The position numbers and the translations under genes are program-made. Shown here piece by piece: positions 11,033 through 23,200 of a DNA stretch of 64,000 nucleotides (its first letter is position 1; each line of letters begins with the position of its first letter). The stretch lies in NCBI RefSeq assembly GCF_029227915.1, contig NC_079876.1, forward strand, positions 9,922,001 through 9,986,000. The letters are read 5' to 3'. The notes under the pieces were generated by a model. The model did not search any database. It was not told the DNA's origin and worked only from the letters and a program-made list of their open reading frames with translations. The stretch is from Hydractinia symbiolongicarpus. Taxonomy: Eukaryota; Cnidaria; Hydrozoa; Anthoathecata; Hydractiniidae.

Positions 11033-13370
11033 CCACAGTAAGAAATGACTCATTAATCTAAATTTTTAAATGAAGCACTACCACAGCGCCCAGTGTAATC
11101 CCTGAGTTCCGGCAATCATGTCAAATTAAGAAGAATGTTATTTCTTGGAGTCCAATTTTTTTCATTTATCACATTTATCAGGTCACAGTCCAAAGTTAGT
11201 TTAATTAAGTCCCACAGTCAATCGTTTCACTGCTGAAAGCGATGCAACCGAGTAATATCAGATAAATATTGCTAAATACATGTTGGTACGAATATGTGAC
11301 CCAACTGTTGAAACTCAAACGGACTGACACCGTTAGAAAGTCAGTGAAATGTAGTATTTGAAACTGTCTATATTACTTCAGCGCGCGCTAACGGCTAGGA
11401 TTTGTCTCACAGTAAAGAATGACTTATTTATCTAAATTTTTAAATAAAGCGCTACCACAGCGCCCGGTATAATCGCTGAGTTCCGGCAATCACGTCAAAT
11501 TAGGAAGAATGTTATTTCTTGGAGTCCAATTGTCTCATTTATCATAATTATCAGGTCGCAGTCCAAAGTTAGTTCAATTAAGTCCCACAGTCAATCGTTT
11601 CATTGTTAAAAGCGATGCAACCTAGTAATATCAGAAAAATATCGCTAATTACATGTTGGTACGAATATGTGACCCGACCGTTGAAACTCAAACGGACTGA
11701 CACCGCTACAAAGTCAATGAAAGGTAGTTTGTGAAACTATTGCTATTTCTTCAGCGCGCGATAACGGATAGGATTGGTCCCACAATAAAGAATGACTTAT
11801 TTATATAAATTTTTAAATGAAGCGCTACCACAGCGCACAGTGTAATCGCTGCGTTCCGGCAATCATGTCAAATTAAGAAGAATGTTATTTCTTGGAGTCC
11901 AATTTTTTTCATTTATCACATTTATCAGGTCACAGTCCAAAGTTAGTTCAATTAAGTCCCACAGTCAATAGTTTCACTGCTGAAAGCGATGCAACCTAGT
12001 AATATCAGATAATTATCGCTAAATACATGTTGGTACGAATATGTGACCCAACCGTTGAACCTCAAACGGACTGACACCGTTAGAAAGTCAGTGAAATGTA
12101 GTATTTGAAACTGTCTCTATTACTTCAGCGCGCGCTACCGGCTAGGATTGGTCCCACAGTAAGAAATGATTCATTAATCTAAATTTTTAAATGAAGCGCT
12201 ACCACAGCGCCCAGTGTAATCCCTGAGTTCCGGCAATCATGTCAAATTAAGAAGAATGTTATTTCTTGGAGTCCAATTTTTTTCATTTATCACATTTATC
12301 AGGTCACAGTCCAAAGTTAGTTCAATTAAGTCCCACAGTCAATCGTTTCACTGTTAAAAGCGATGCAACCTAGTAATATCCGATAAATATCGCTAAATAC
12401 ATGTTGGTACGAATATGTGACCCAACCGTTAAAACTTAAACGGACTGACACCGTTAGAAAGTCAGTGAAATGTAGTATTTGAAACTGTCTCTATTACTTC
12501 AGCGCGCGCTACCGGCTAGGATTGGTCCCACAGTAAGAAATGACTCATTAATCTAAATTTTTAAATGAAGCGCTACCACAGCGCCCAGTGTAATCCCTGA
12601 GTTCCGGCAATCATGTCAAATTAAGAAGAATGTTATTTCTTGGAGTCCAATTTTTTTCATTTATCACATTTATCAGGTCATAGTCCAAAGTTAGTTCAAT
12701 TAAGTCCCACAGTCAATAGTTTCACTGCTGAAAGCGATGCAACCTAGTAATATCAGATAATTATCGCTAAATACATGTTGGTACGAATATGTGACCCAAC
12801 CGTTGAACCTCAAACGGACTGACACCGTTAGAAAGTCAATGAAATGTAGTTTTTGAAACTGTCGCTATTTCTTCAGCGCGCGATAACAGCTAGGATTGGT
12901 CCCGCAGGAAAAAATGACTTATTAATATAAATTTTTAAATGAAACGCTACCACAGCGCCCAGTGTAATCGCTGAGTTCCAGCAATCATGTCAAATTAAGA
13001 AGAATGTTATTTCTTGGACTCCAATTTTTTTCATTTATCACATTTATCAGGTCACAGTCTAAAGTTAGTTCAATTAAGTCCCACAGTCAATCGTTTCACT
13101 GCTAAAAGCGATGCAACCTAGTAATATCAGATAAATATCGCTAAATACATGTTGGTACGAATATGTGACCCAACCGTTGAAACTCAAACAGACTGACACC
13201 GTTAGAAAGTCAGTGAAATGTAGTATTTGAAACTGTCTCTATCACTTCCGCGCGCGCTAACGCCTAGGATTGGTCCCACAGTAAAAAATGTCTTTTTTAT
13301 CTTAATTTTTAATTAAAGCGCTTCCACAGCGCCTAGTGTAATCGCTGAGTTTCGGCAGTCGTGTCAAATT
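10382..13370 (+). repeat. 8-mer higher-order repeat, copy 1 (2,989 bp)
   Basis: Eight monomers in the order A-B-B-D-B-B-B-B. The same order and many of the same private variants recur in the next 2,990 bp. Shared markers include AAACGCG in A, GAAACCCAAACGG near 10937, AATTATCAGGTCGC in D, and GTTAAAACTTAAACGG in the sixth unit near 12427. The last unit carries the GATAACAGC and CCCGCAG variants near 12876, which are absent from copy 2 and resemble a unit near 7274. Confidence 0.82.
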
Positions 13371-16360
13371 AAGAAGAATGTTATTTCTTGGAGTCCAATT
13401 GTCTCACTTTCACATTTTTAAGGTCACAGTCCATAATCAGTTCAATTAAGTCCCACAGTCAATCGTTTCATTGTTAAACGCGATGCAACCTAGTAATATC
13501 AGAAAAATATCGCTAAATACATGTTGGTACGAATATGTGACCCGACCGTTGAAACTCAAACGGACTGAGACCGCTACAAAGTCAATGAAAGGTAGTTTTG
13601 GAAACTATCGCTATTTCTTCAGCGCGCGATAACGGATAGGATTGGTCCCACAATAAAGAATGACTTATTTATATAAATTTTTAAATGAAGCGCTACCACA
13701 GCGCCCAGTGTAATCGCTGCGTTCCGGCAATCATGACAAATTAAGAGGAATGTTATTTCTTGGAGTCCAATTTTTTTCATTTATCACATTTATCAGGTCA
13801 CAGTCCAAAGTTAGTTCAATTAAGTCCCACAGTCAATAGTTTCACTGCTGAAAGCGATGCAACCTAGTAATATCAGATAATTATCGCTAAATACATGTTG
13901 GTACGAATATGTGACCCAACCGTTGAAACCCAAACGGACTGACACCGTTAGAAAGTCAGTGAAATGTAGTATTTAAAACTGTCTCTATTACTTCAGCGCG
14001 CACTACCGGCTAGGATTGGTCCCACAGTAAGAAATGACTCATTAATCTAAATTTTTAAATGAAGCGCTACCACAGCGCCCAGTGTAATCCCTGAGTTCCG
14101 GCAATCATGTCAAATTAAGAAGAATGTTATTTCTTGGAGTCCAATTTTTTTCATTTATCACATTTATCAGGTCACAGTCCAAAGTTAGTTTAATTAAGTC
14201 CCACAGTCAATCGTTTCACTGCTGAAAGCGATGCAACCGAGTAATATCAGATAAATATCGCTAAATACATGTTGGTACGAATATGTGACCCGACTGTTGA
14301 AACTCAAACGGACTGACACCGTTAGAAAGTCAGTGAAATGTAGTATTTGAAACTGTCTATATTACTTCAGCGCGCGCTAACGGCTAGGATTTGTCTCACA
14401 GTAAAGAATGACTTATTTATCTAAATTTTTAAATGAAGCGCTACCACAACGCCCGGTATAATCGCTGAGTTCCGGCAATCACGTCAAATTAGGAAGAATG
14501 TTATTTCTTGGAGTCCAATTGTCTCATTTATCATAATTATCAGGTCGCAGTCCAAAGTTAGTTCAATTAAGTCCCACAGTCAATCGTTTCATTGTTAAAA
14601 GCGATGCAACCTAGTAATATCAGAAAAATATCGCTAAATACATGTTGGTACGAATATGTGACCCGACCGTTGAAACTCAAACGGACTGACACCGCTACAA
14701 AGTCAATGAAAGGTAGTTTTTGAAACTATCGCTATTTCTTCAGCGCGCGATAACGGATAGGATTGGTCCCACAATAAAGAATGACTTATTTATATAAATA
14801 TTTAAATGAAGCGCTACCACAGCGCACAGTGTAATCGCTGCGTTCCGGCAATCATGTCAAATTAAGAAGAATGTTATTTCTTGGAGTCCAATTTTTTTCA
14901 TTTATCACATTTATCAGGTCACAGTCCAAAGTTAGTTCAATTAAGTCCCACAGTCAATAGTTTCACTGCTGAAAGCGATGCAACCTAGTAATATCAGATA
15001 ATTATCGCTAAATACATGTTGGTACGAATATGTGACCCAACCGTTGAACCTCAAACGGACTGACACCGTTAGAAAGTCAGTGAAATGTAGTATTTGAAAC
15101 TGTCTCTATTACTTCAGCGCGCGCTACCGGCTAGGATTGGTCCCACAGTAAGAAATGATTCATTAATCTAAATTTTTAAATGAAGCGCTACCACAGCGCC
15201 CAGTGTAATCCCTGAGTTCCGGCAATCATGTCAAATTAAGAAGAATGTTATTTCTTGGAGTCCAATTTTTTTCATTTATCACATTTATCAGGTCACAGTC
15301 CAAAGTTAGTTCAATTAAGTCCCACAGTCAATCGTTTCACTGTTAAAAGCGATGCAACCTAGTAATATCAGATAAATATCGCTAAATACATGTTGGTACG
15401 AATATGTGACCCAACCGTTAAAACTTAAACGGACTGACACCGTTAGAAAGTCAGTGAAATGTAGTATTTGAAACTGTCTCTATTACTTTAGCGCGCGCTA
15501 CCGGCTAGGATTGGTCCCACAGTAAGAAATGACTCATTAATCTAAATTTTTAAATGAAGCGCTACCACAGTGCCCAGTGTAATCCCTGAGTTCCGGCAAT
15601 CATGTCAAATTAAGAAGAATGTTATTTCTTGGAGTCCAATTTTTTTCATTTATCACATTTATCAGGTCACAGTCCAAAGTTAGTTCAATTAAGTCCCACA
15701 GTCAATAGTTTCACTGCTGAAAGCGATGCAACCTAGTAATATCAGATAATTATCGCTAAATACATGTTGGTACGAATATGTGACCCAACCGTTGAACCTC
15801 AAACGGACTGACACCGTTAGAAAGTCAGTGAAATGTAGTATTTGAAACTGTCTCTATTACTTCAGCGCGCGCTACCGGCTAGGATTGGTCCCACAGTAAG
15901 AAATGATTCATTAATCTAAATTTTTAAATGAAGCGCTACCACAGCGCCCAGTGTAATCCCTGAGTTCCGGCAATCATGTCAAATTAAGAAGAATGTTATT
16001 TCTTGGAGTCCAATTTTTTTCATTTATCACATTTATCAGGTCACAGTCCAAAGTTAGTTCAATTAAGTCCCACAGTCAATCGTTTCACTGTTAAAAGCGA
16101 TGCAACCTAGTAATATCAAAACAAATATCGCTAAATACATGTTGGTACGAATATGTGACCCAACTGTTAAAACTTAAACGGACTGACACCGTTAGAAAGT
16201 CAGTGAAATGTAGTATTTGAAACTGTCTATATTACTTCAGCGCGCGCTACCGGCTAGGATTGGTCCCACAGTAAGAAATGACTCATTAATCTAAATTTTT
16301 AAATGAAGCGCTACCACAGCGCCTAGTGTAATCGCTGAGTTCCGGCAATCATGTCAAATT
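13371..16360 (+). repeat. 8-mer higher-order repeat, copy 2 (2,990 bp)
   Basis: Second A-B-B-D-B-B-B-B block. AAACGCG recurs near 13473, GAAACCCAAACGG near 13925, GATTTGTCTCACAG near 14389 and GTTAAAACTTAAACGG near 15418. Each lies about 2,988-2,991 bp from its counterpart in copy 1. A third block starts at 16361 with the same class A unit but then departs from the order. Confidence 0.82.
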
Positions 16361-19300
16361 AAGAAGAATGTTATTTCTTGGAGTCCAATTGTCTCACTTT
16401 CACATTTTTAAGGTCACAGTCCATAATCAGTTCAATTAAGTCCCACAGTCAATCGTTTCATTGTTAAACGCGATGCAACCTAGTAATATCAGAAAAATAT
16501 CGCTAAATACATGTTGGTACGAATATGTGACCTGACCATTGAAACTCAAACGGACTGACACTGCTACAAAGTCAATGAAAGGTAGTTTTTGAAACTATCG
16601 CTATTTCTTCAGCGCGCGATAACGGATAGGATTGGTCCCACAATAAAGAATGACTTATTTATATAAATTTTTAAATGAAGCGCTACCACAGCGCCCAGTG
16701 TAATCGCTGCGTTCCGGCAATCATGACAAAATAAGAAGAATGTTATTTCTTGGAGTCCAATTTTTTTCATTTATCACATTTATCAGGTCACAGTCCAAAG
16801 TTAGTTCAATTAAGTCCCACAGTCAATCGTTTCATTGTTAAAAGCGATGCAACCAGGTAATATCAGAAAAATATCGCTAAATACATGTTGGTACGAATAT
16901 GTGACCCGACTGTTGAAACTCAAACGGACTGACACCGCTACAAAGTCAATGAAAGGTAGTTTTTGAAACTATCGCTATTTCTTCAGCGCGCGATAACGGA
17001 TAGGATTGGTGCCACAATAAAGAATGACTTATTTATATAAATTTTTAAATGAAGCGCTACCACAGCGCCCAGTGTAATCGCTGCGTTCCGGCAATCATGT
17101 CAAATTAAGAAGAATGTTATTTCTTGGAGTCCAATTTTTTTCATTTATCACATTTATCAGGTCACAGTCCAAAGTTAGTTCAATTAAGTCCCACAGTCAA
17201 TAGTTTCACTGCTGAAAGCGATGCAACCTAGTAATATCAGATAATTATCGCTAAATACATGTTGGTACGAATATGTGACCCAACCGTTGAAACTCAAACG
17301 GACTGACACCGTTAGAAAGTCAGTGAAATGTAGTATTTGAAACTGTCTCTATTACTTCAGCGCGCGCTACCGGCTAGGATTGGTCCCACAGTAAAAAATG
17401 ACTTATTAATATAAATTTTTAAATGAAGCGCTACCACAGCGCCCAGTGTAATCCCTGAGTTCCGGCAATCATGTCAAATTAAGAAGAATGTTATTTCTTG
17501 GAGTCCAATTTTTTTCATTTATCACATTGATCAGGTCACAGTCCAAAGTTAGTTCAATTAAGTCCCACAGTCAATAGTTTCACTGCTGAAAGCGATGCAA
17601 CCTAGTAATATCAGATAATTATCGCTAAATACATGTTCGTACGAATATGTGACCCAACCGTTGAAACCCAAACGGACTGACACCGTTAGAAAGTCAGTGA
17701 AATGTAGTATTTGAGACTGTCTCTATTTCTTCAGCGCGCGCTACCGGCTAGGATTGGTCCCACAGTAAGAAATGACTCATTAATCTAAATTTTTAAATGA
17801 AGCGCTACCACAGCGCCCAGTGTAATCCCTGAGTTCCGGCAATCATGTCAAATTAAGAAGAATGTTATTTCTTGGAGTCCAATTTTTTTCATTTATCACA
17901 TTTATCAGGTCACAGTCCAAAGTTAGTTCAATTAAGTCCCACAGTCAATCGTTTCACTGCTGAAAGCGATGCAACCGAGTAATATCAGATAAATATCGCT
18001 AAATACATGTTGGTACGAATATGTGACCCAACTGTTGAAACTCAAACGGACTGACACCGTTAGAAAGTCAGTGAAATGTAGTATTTGAAACTGTCTATAT
18101 TACTTCAGCGCGCGCTAACGGCTAGGATTTGTCTCACAGTAAAGAATGACTTATTTATCTAAATTTTTAAATGAAGCGCTACCACAGCGCCCGGTATAAT
18201 CGCTGAGTTCCGGCAATCACGTCAAATTAGGAAGAATGTTATTTCTTGGAGTCCAATTGTCTCATTTACCATAATTATCAGGTCGCAGTCCAAAGTTAGT
18301 TCAATTAAGTCCCACAGTCAATCGTTTCATTGTTAAAAGCGATGCAACCTAGTAATATCAGAAAAATATCGCTAAATACATGTTGGTACGAATATGTGAC
18401 CCGACTGTTGAAACTCAAACGGACTGACACCGCTACAAAGTCAATGAAAGGTAGTTTTTGAAACTATCGCTATTTCTTCAGCGCGCGATAACGGATAGGA
18501 TTGGTCCCACAATAAAGAATGACTTATTTATATAAATTTTTAAATGAAGCGCTACCACAGCGCCCAGTGTAATCGCTGCGTTCCGGCAATCATGTCAAAT
18601 TAAGAAGAATGTTATTTCTTGGAGTCCAATTTTTTTCATTTATCACATTTATCAGGTCACAGTCCAAAGTTAGTTCAATTAAGTCCCACAGTCAATAGTT
18701 TCACTGCTGAAAGCGATGCAACCTAGTAATATCAGATAATTATCGCTAAATACATGTTGGTACGAATATGTGACCCAACCGTTGAAACTCAAACGGACTG
18801 ACACCGTTAGAAAGTCAGTGAAATGTAGTATTTGAAACTGTCTCTATTACTTCAGCGCGCGCTACCGGCTAGGATTGGTCCCACAGTAAAAAATGACTTA
18901 TTAATATAAATTTTTAAATGAAGCGCTACCACAGCGCCCAGTGTAATCCCTGAGTTCCGGCAATCATGTCAAATTAAGAAGAATGTTATTTCTTGGAGTC
19001 CAATTTTTTTCATTTATCACATTGATCAGGTCACAGTCCAAAGTTAGTACAATTAAGTCCCACAGTCAATAGTTTCACTGCTGAAAGCGATGCAACCTAG
19101 TAATATCAGATAATTATCGCTAAATACATGTTGGTACGAATATGTGACCCAACCGTTGAACCTCAAACGGACTGACACCGTGAGAAAGTCAGTGAAATGT
19201 AGTATTTGAAACTGTCTCTATTACTTCAGCGCGCGCTACCGGCTAGGATTGGTCCCACAGTAAGAAATGATTCATTAATCTAAATTTTTAAATGAAGCGC

Positions 19301-19525
19301 TACCACAGCGCCCAGTGTAATCCCTGAGTTCCGGCAATCATGTCAAATTAAGAAGAATGTTATTTCTTGGAGTCCAATTTTTTTCATTTATCACATTTAT
19401 CAGGTCACAGTCCACAGTTAGTTCAATTAAGTCCCACAGTCAATCGTTTCACCGCTGAAAGCGATGCAACCTAGTAATATCAGATAAATATCGCTAAATA
19501 CATGTTTCGGCAGTCATGTCAAATT
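16361..19525 (+). repeat. Array segment: rearranged third 8-mer
   Basis: Order A-B-B-B-B-D-B-B followed by a truncated unit. It starts like the 8-mer but holds its own internal 1,495-bp offset repeat. Bases near 16830-17640 match about 18325-19135, sharing CCGACTGTTGAAAC (16901 and 18396 regions) and the rare ACATTGATCAGG (17525 and 19020). The segment ends in the shortest monomer of the window. No gene is visible. Confidence 0.72.
19350..19525 (+). repeat. Truncated monomer, 176 bp
   Basis: The distance between phase markers is 176 bp here instead of about 373. The text runs normally to AAATACATGTT and then passes straight into TCGGCAGTCATGTC, which normally lies about 197 bp further on. 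The two parent sequences are CATGTTGG and GAGTTTCGG, so the join has a short GTT identity at about 19503-19507. It looks like an internal deletion or an out-of-register exchange. It coincides with the change of array composition. Confidence 0.9.
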
Positions 19526-19897
19526 AAGAAGAATGTTATTTCTTGGAGTCCAATTGTCTCACTTTCACATTTTTAAGGTCACAGTCCATAATCAGTTCAA
19601 TTAAGACCCACAGTCAATCGTTTCATTGTTAAAAGCGATGCAACCTAGTAATATCAGAAAAATATCGCTAAATACATGTTGGTACGAATATGTGACCAAA
19701 CCGTTATAACTCAAGCGGACTGACACCGTTAGAAAGTCAGTTAAATGTAGTATTTGAAACTGTCTCTATTACTTCAGCGCGCGATAACGGCTAGGATTGG
19801 TCCCACAGTAAAAAATGACTTTTTTATCTTAATTTTTATTTGAAGCGCTACCACAGCGCCTAGTGTAATTGCTGAGTTTCGGCAGTCATGTCAAATT

Positions 19898-20269
19898 AAG
19901 AAGAATGTTATTTCTTGGAGTCCAATTGTCTCACTTATAACATTTATAAGGTCACAGACCAAAATCAGTTCAATTATGTGCCACAGTCAATCGTTTCACT
20001 GTTAAAAGCAATGCACCATAGTAATATCGAAAAAACATCGCTAAATACATGTTGGTACGAATATGTGACCCAACCGTAATAACTCAAACGGACTGAACCG
20101 TTAGAAAGTCATTGAAATGTAGTTTTTTGAAACTGTCGCTATTTCTTCAGCGCGCGATAACGGCTAGGATAGGTCCCACAGTAAAAACGACTTATTAATC
20201 TACATTTTTAAATGAAGCGCTACTACAGCGCCCAGTGTAATCGCTGAGTTCCAGCAATCATTTCAAATT
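19898..20269 (+). repeat. Representative class E monomer (372 bp)
   Basis: Class E is marked by CACTTATAACATTTATAAGG, CACAGACCAAAATCAG, AATTATGTGCCACAG and AAAAGCAATGCACCATAG. I see it near 19898, 22137, 23257, 25863, 43015, 48980 and 52340. None occurs left of 19.9 kb. It is therefore a marker of the right-hand domain. Confidence 0.85.
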
Positions 20270-23200
20270 AAGAAGAATGTTATTTCTTAGAGTCCAACTT
20301 TTTTCATTTATCACATTTATCAGGTCACAGTCCAAAGTTAGTTCAATTAAGTGCCACAGTCAATCGTTTCATTGTTAAAAGCGATGCAACCTAGTAATAT
20401 CAGAAAAATATCGCTAAATACATGTTGGTACGAATAGGTGACCCAACCGTCTTAACTCAAACGGACTGACACCGTTAGAAAGTCAGTGAAATGTAGTATT
20501 TGAAACTGTCTCTATTACTTCAGCGCGCGCTACCGGCTAGGATTGGTCCCACAGTAACAAATTGCTCAATAATCTAAATTTTTTAAAGAAGTGCTACCAC
20601 AGCGCCCAGTGTAATCGCTGAGTTCCGGCAATCATGTCAAATTAGGAGAATGTTATTTTTTGGAATCCAATTTTCTCATTTATCACATTTATCAGGTCAC
20701 AGTCCAAAGTTAGTTCAGTTAAGTCCCACAGTCAATCGTTTCACTGTTAAAAGCGATGCAACCTAGTAATATCAGATAAATATCGCTAAATACATGTTGG
20801 TACGAATATGTGACCCAACCGCTGTAACTCAAACGGACTGACACCGTTAGAAAGTTAATGAAATGTAGTTTTTGAAACTGTCGCTATTTCTTTAGTGCGT
20901 GATAACAGCTAGGATTGGTCCCACAGTAAAAAATGACTTATTAATCTAAATTTTCAAATGAAGCGCTACCACAGCGCCCAGTGTAATCCCTGAGTTCCGG
21001 CAATCATGTCAAATTAAGAAGAATGTTATTTCTTGGAGTCCAATTTTGTTCATTTATCACATTTATCAGTTCACAGTCCAAAGTTAGTTCAATTAAGTCC
21101 CACAGTCAATCGTTTCACTGCTGAAAGCGATGCAACCTAGTAATATCAGATAAATATCGCTAAACACATGTTGCTACAAATATGTGACCCAACCGTTGAA
21201 ACTCAAACAGACTGACACCGTTAGAAAGTCAGTGAAATGTAGTATTTGAAACTGTCTATATTACTTCAGCGCGCGCTAACGGCTAGGATTTGTCTCACAG
21301 TAAAGAATGACTTATTTATCTAAATTTTTAAATGAAGCGCTACCACAGCGCCCGGTATAATCGCTGAGTTCCGGCAATCACGTCAAATTAAGAAGAATGT
21401 TATTTATTGGAGTCCAATTGTCTCATTTATCATAATTATCAGGTTGCAGTCCAAAGTTAGTTCAATTAAGTCCCACAGTCAATCGTTTCATTGTTAAAAG
21501 CGATGCAACCTAGTAATATCAGAAAAATATCGCTAAATACATGTTGGTACGAATAGGTCACCCAACCGTTGTAACTCAAACGGACTGACACCGTTAGAAA
21601 GTCAGTGAAATGTAGTATTTGAAACTGTCTCTATTACTTCAACGCGCGCTAACGCCTAGGATTGGTCCCACAGTAAAAATGACTTATTAATCTAAATTTT
21701 TAAATGAAGCGCTACCACAGCGCCCAGTGTAATCGCTGAGTTCCGGCAATCATGTCAAATTAAGAAGAATGTTATTTCTTGGAGTCCAATTTTTTTCATT
21801 TATCACATTTATCAGGTCACAGTCCAAAGTTAGTTCAATTAAGTCCCACAGTCAATCGTTTCATTGTTAAAAGCGATGCAACCTAGTAATATCAGAAAAA
21901 TATCGCTAAATACATGTTGGTACAAATAGGTGACCCAACCGTTGAAACTCAAACGGACTGACACCGTTAGAAAGTCAGTGAAATGTAGTATTTGAAACTG
22001 TCTCTATTACTTCAGCGCGCGATAACGGCTGGGATTGGTCCCACAGTAAAAAATGACTTTTTTATCTTAATTTTTATTTGAAGCGCTACCACAGCGCCTA
22101 GTGTAATCGCTGAGTTTCGGCAGTCATGTCAAATTAAGAAGAATGTTATTTCTTGGAGTCCAATTGTCTCACTTATAACATTTATAAGGTCACAGACCAA
22201 AATCAGTTCAATTATGTGCCACAGTCAATCGTTTCACTGTTAAAAGCAATGCACCGTAGAAATATCAGAAAAATATCGCTAAATATATGTTGGTACGAAT
22301 AGGTGACCCAACCGTTGTAACTCAAACGGACTGACACCGTTAGAAAGTCAGTGAAATGTAGTATTTGAAACTGTCTCTATTACTTAAACGCGCGCTAACG
22401 GCTAGGATTGGTCCCACAGTAAAAATGACTTATTAATCTAAATTTTTAAATGAAGCGCTACCACAGCGCCCAGTGTAATCGCTGAGTTCCGGCAATCATG
22501 TCAAATTAAGAAGAATGTTATTTCTTGGAGTCCAATTTTTTTCATTTATCACATTTATCAGGTCACAGTCCAAAGTTAGTTCAGTTAAGTCCCACAGCCA
22601 ATCGTTTCACTGTTAAAAACGATGCAACCTAGTAATATCAGATAAATATCGCTAAATACATGTTGGTACGAATATGTGACCCAACCGTTATAACTCAAAC
22701 GGACTGAACCGTTAGAAAGTCAATGAAATGTAGTTTTTTAAACTGTCGCTATTTCTTCAGCGCGCGATAACGGCTAGGATTGGTCCCACAGTAAAAAATG
22801 ACTTATTAATATAAATTTTTAAATGAAACGCTACCACAGCGCCCGGTGTAATCGCTGAGTTCCGGCAATCATGTCAAATTAAGAAGAATGTTATTTCTTG
22901 GACTCCAATTGTCTCACTTTCACATTTTTAAGGTCACAGTCCATAATCAGTTCAATTAAGTCACACTGTCAATCGTTTCATTGTTAAAAGCGATGCAACC
23001 TAGTAATATCAGAAAAATATCGCTAAATACATGTTGGTACGAATATGTGACCAAACTGTTATAACTCAAACGGACTGACACCGTTAGAAAGTCAGTTAAA
23101 TGTAGTATTTGAAACTGTCTCTATTACTTCAGCGCGCGATAACGGCTAGGATTGGTCCCACAGTAAAAAATGACTTTTTTATCTTAATTTTTATTTGAAG

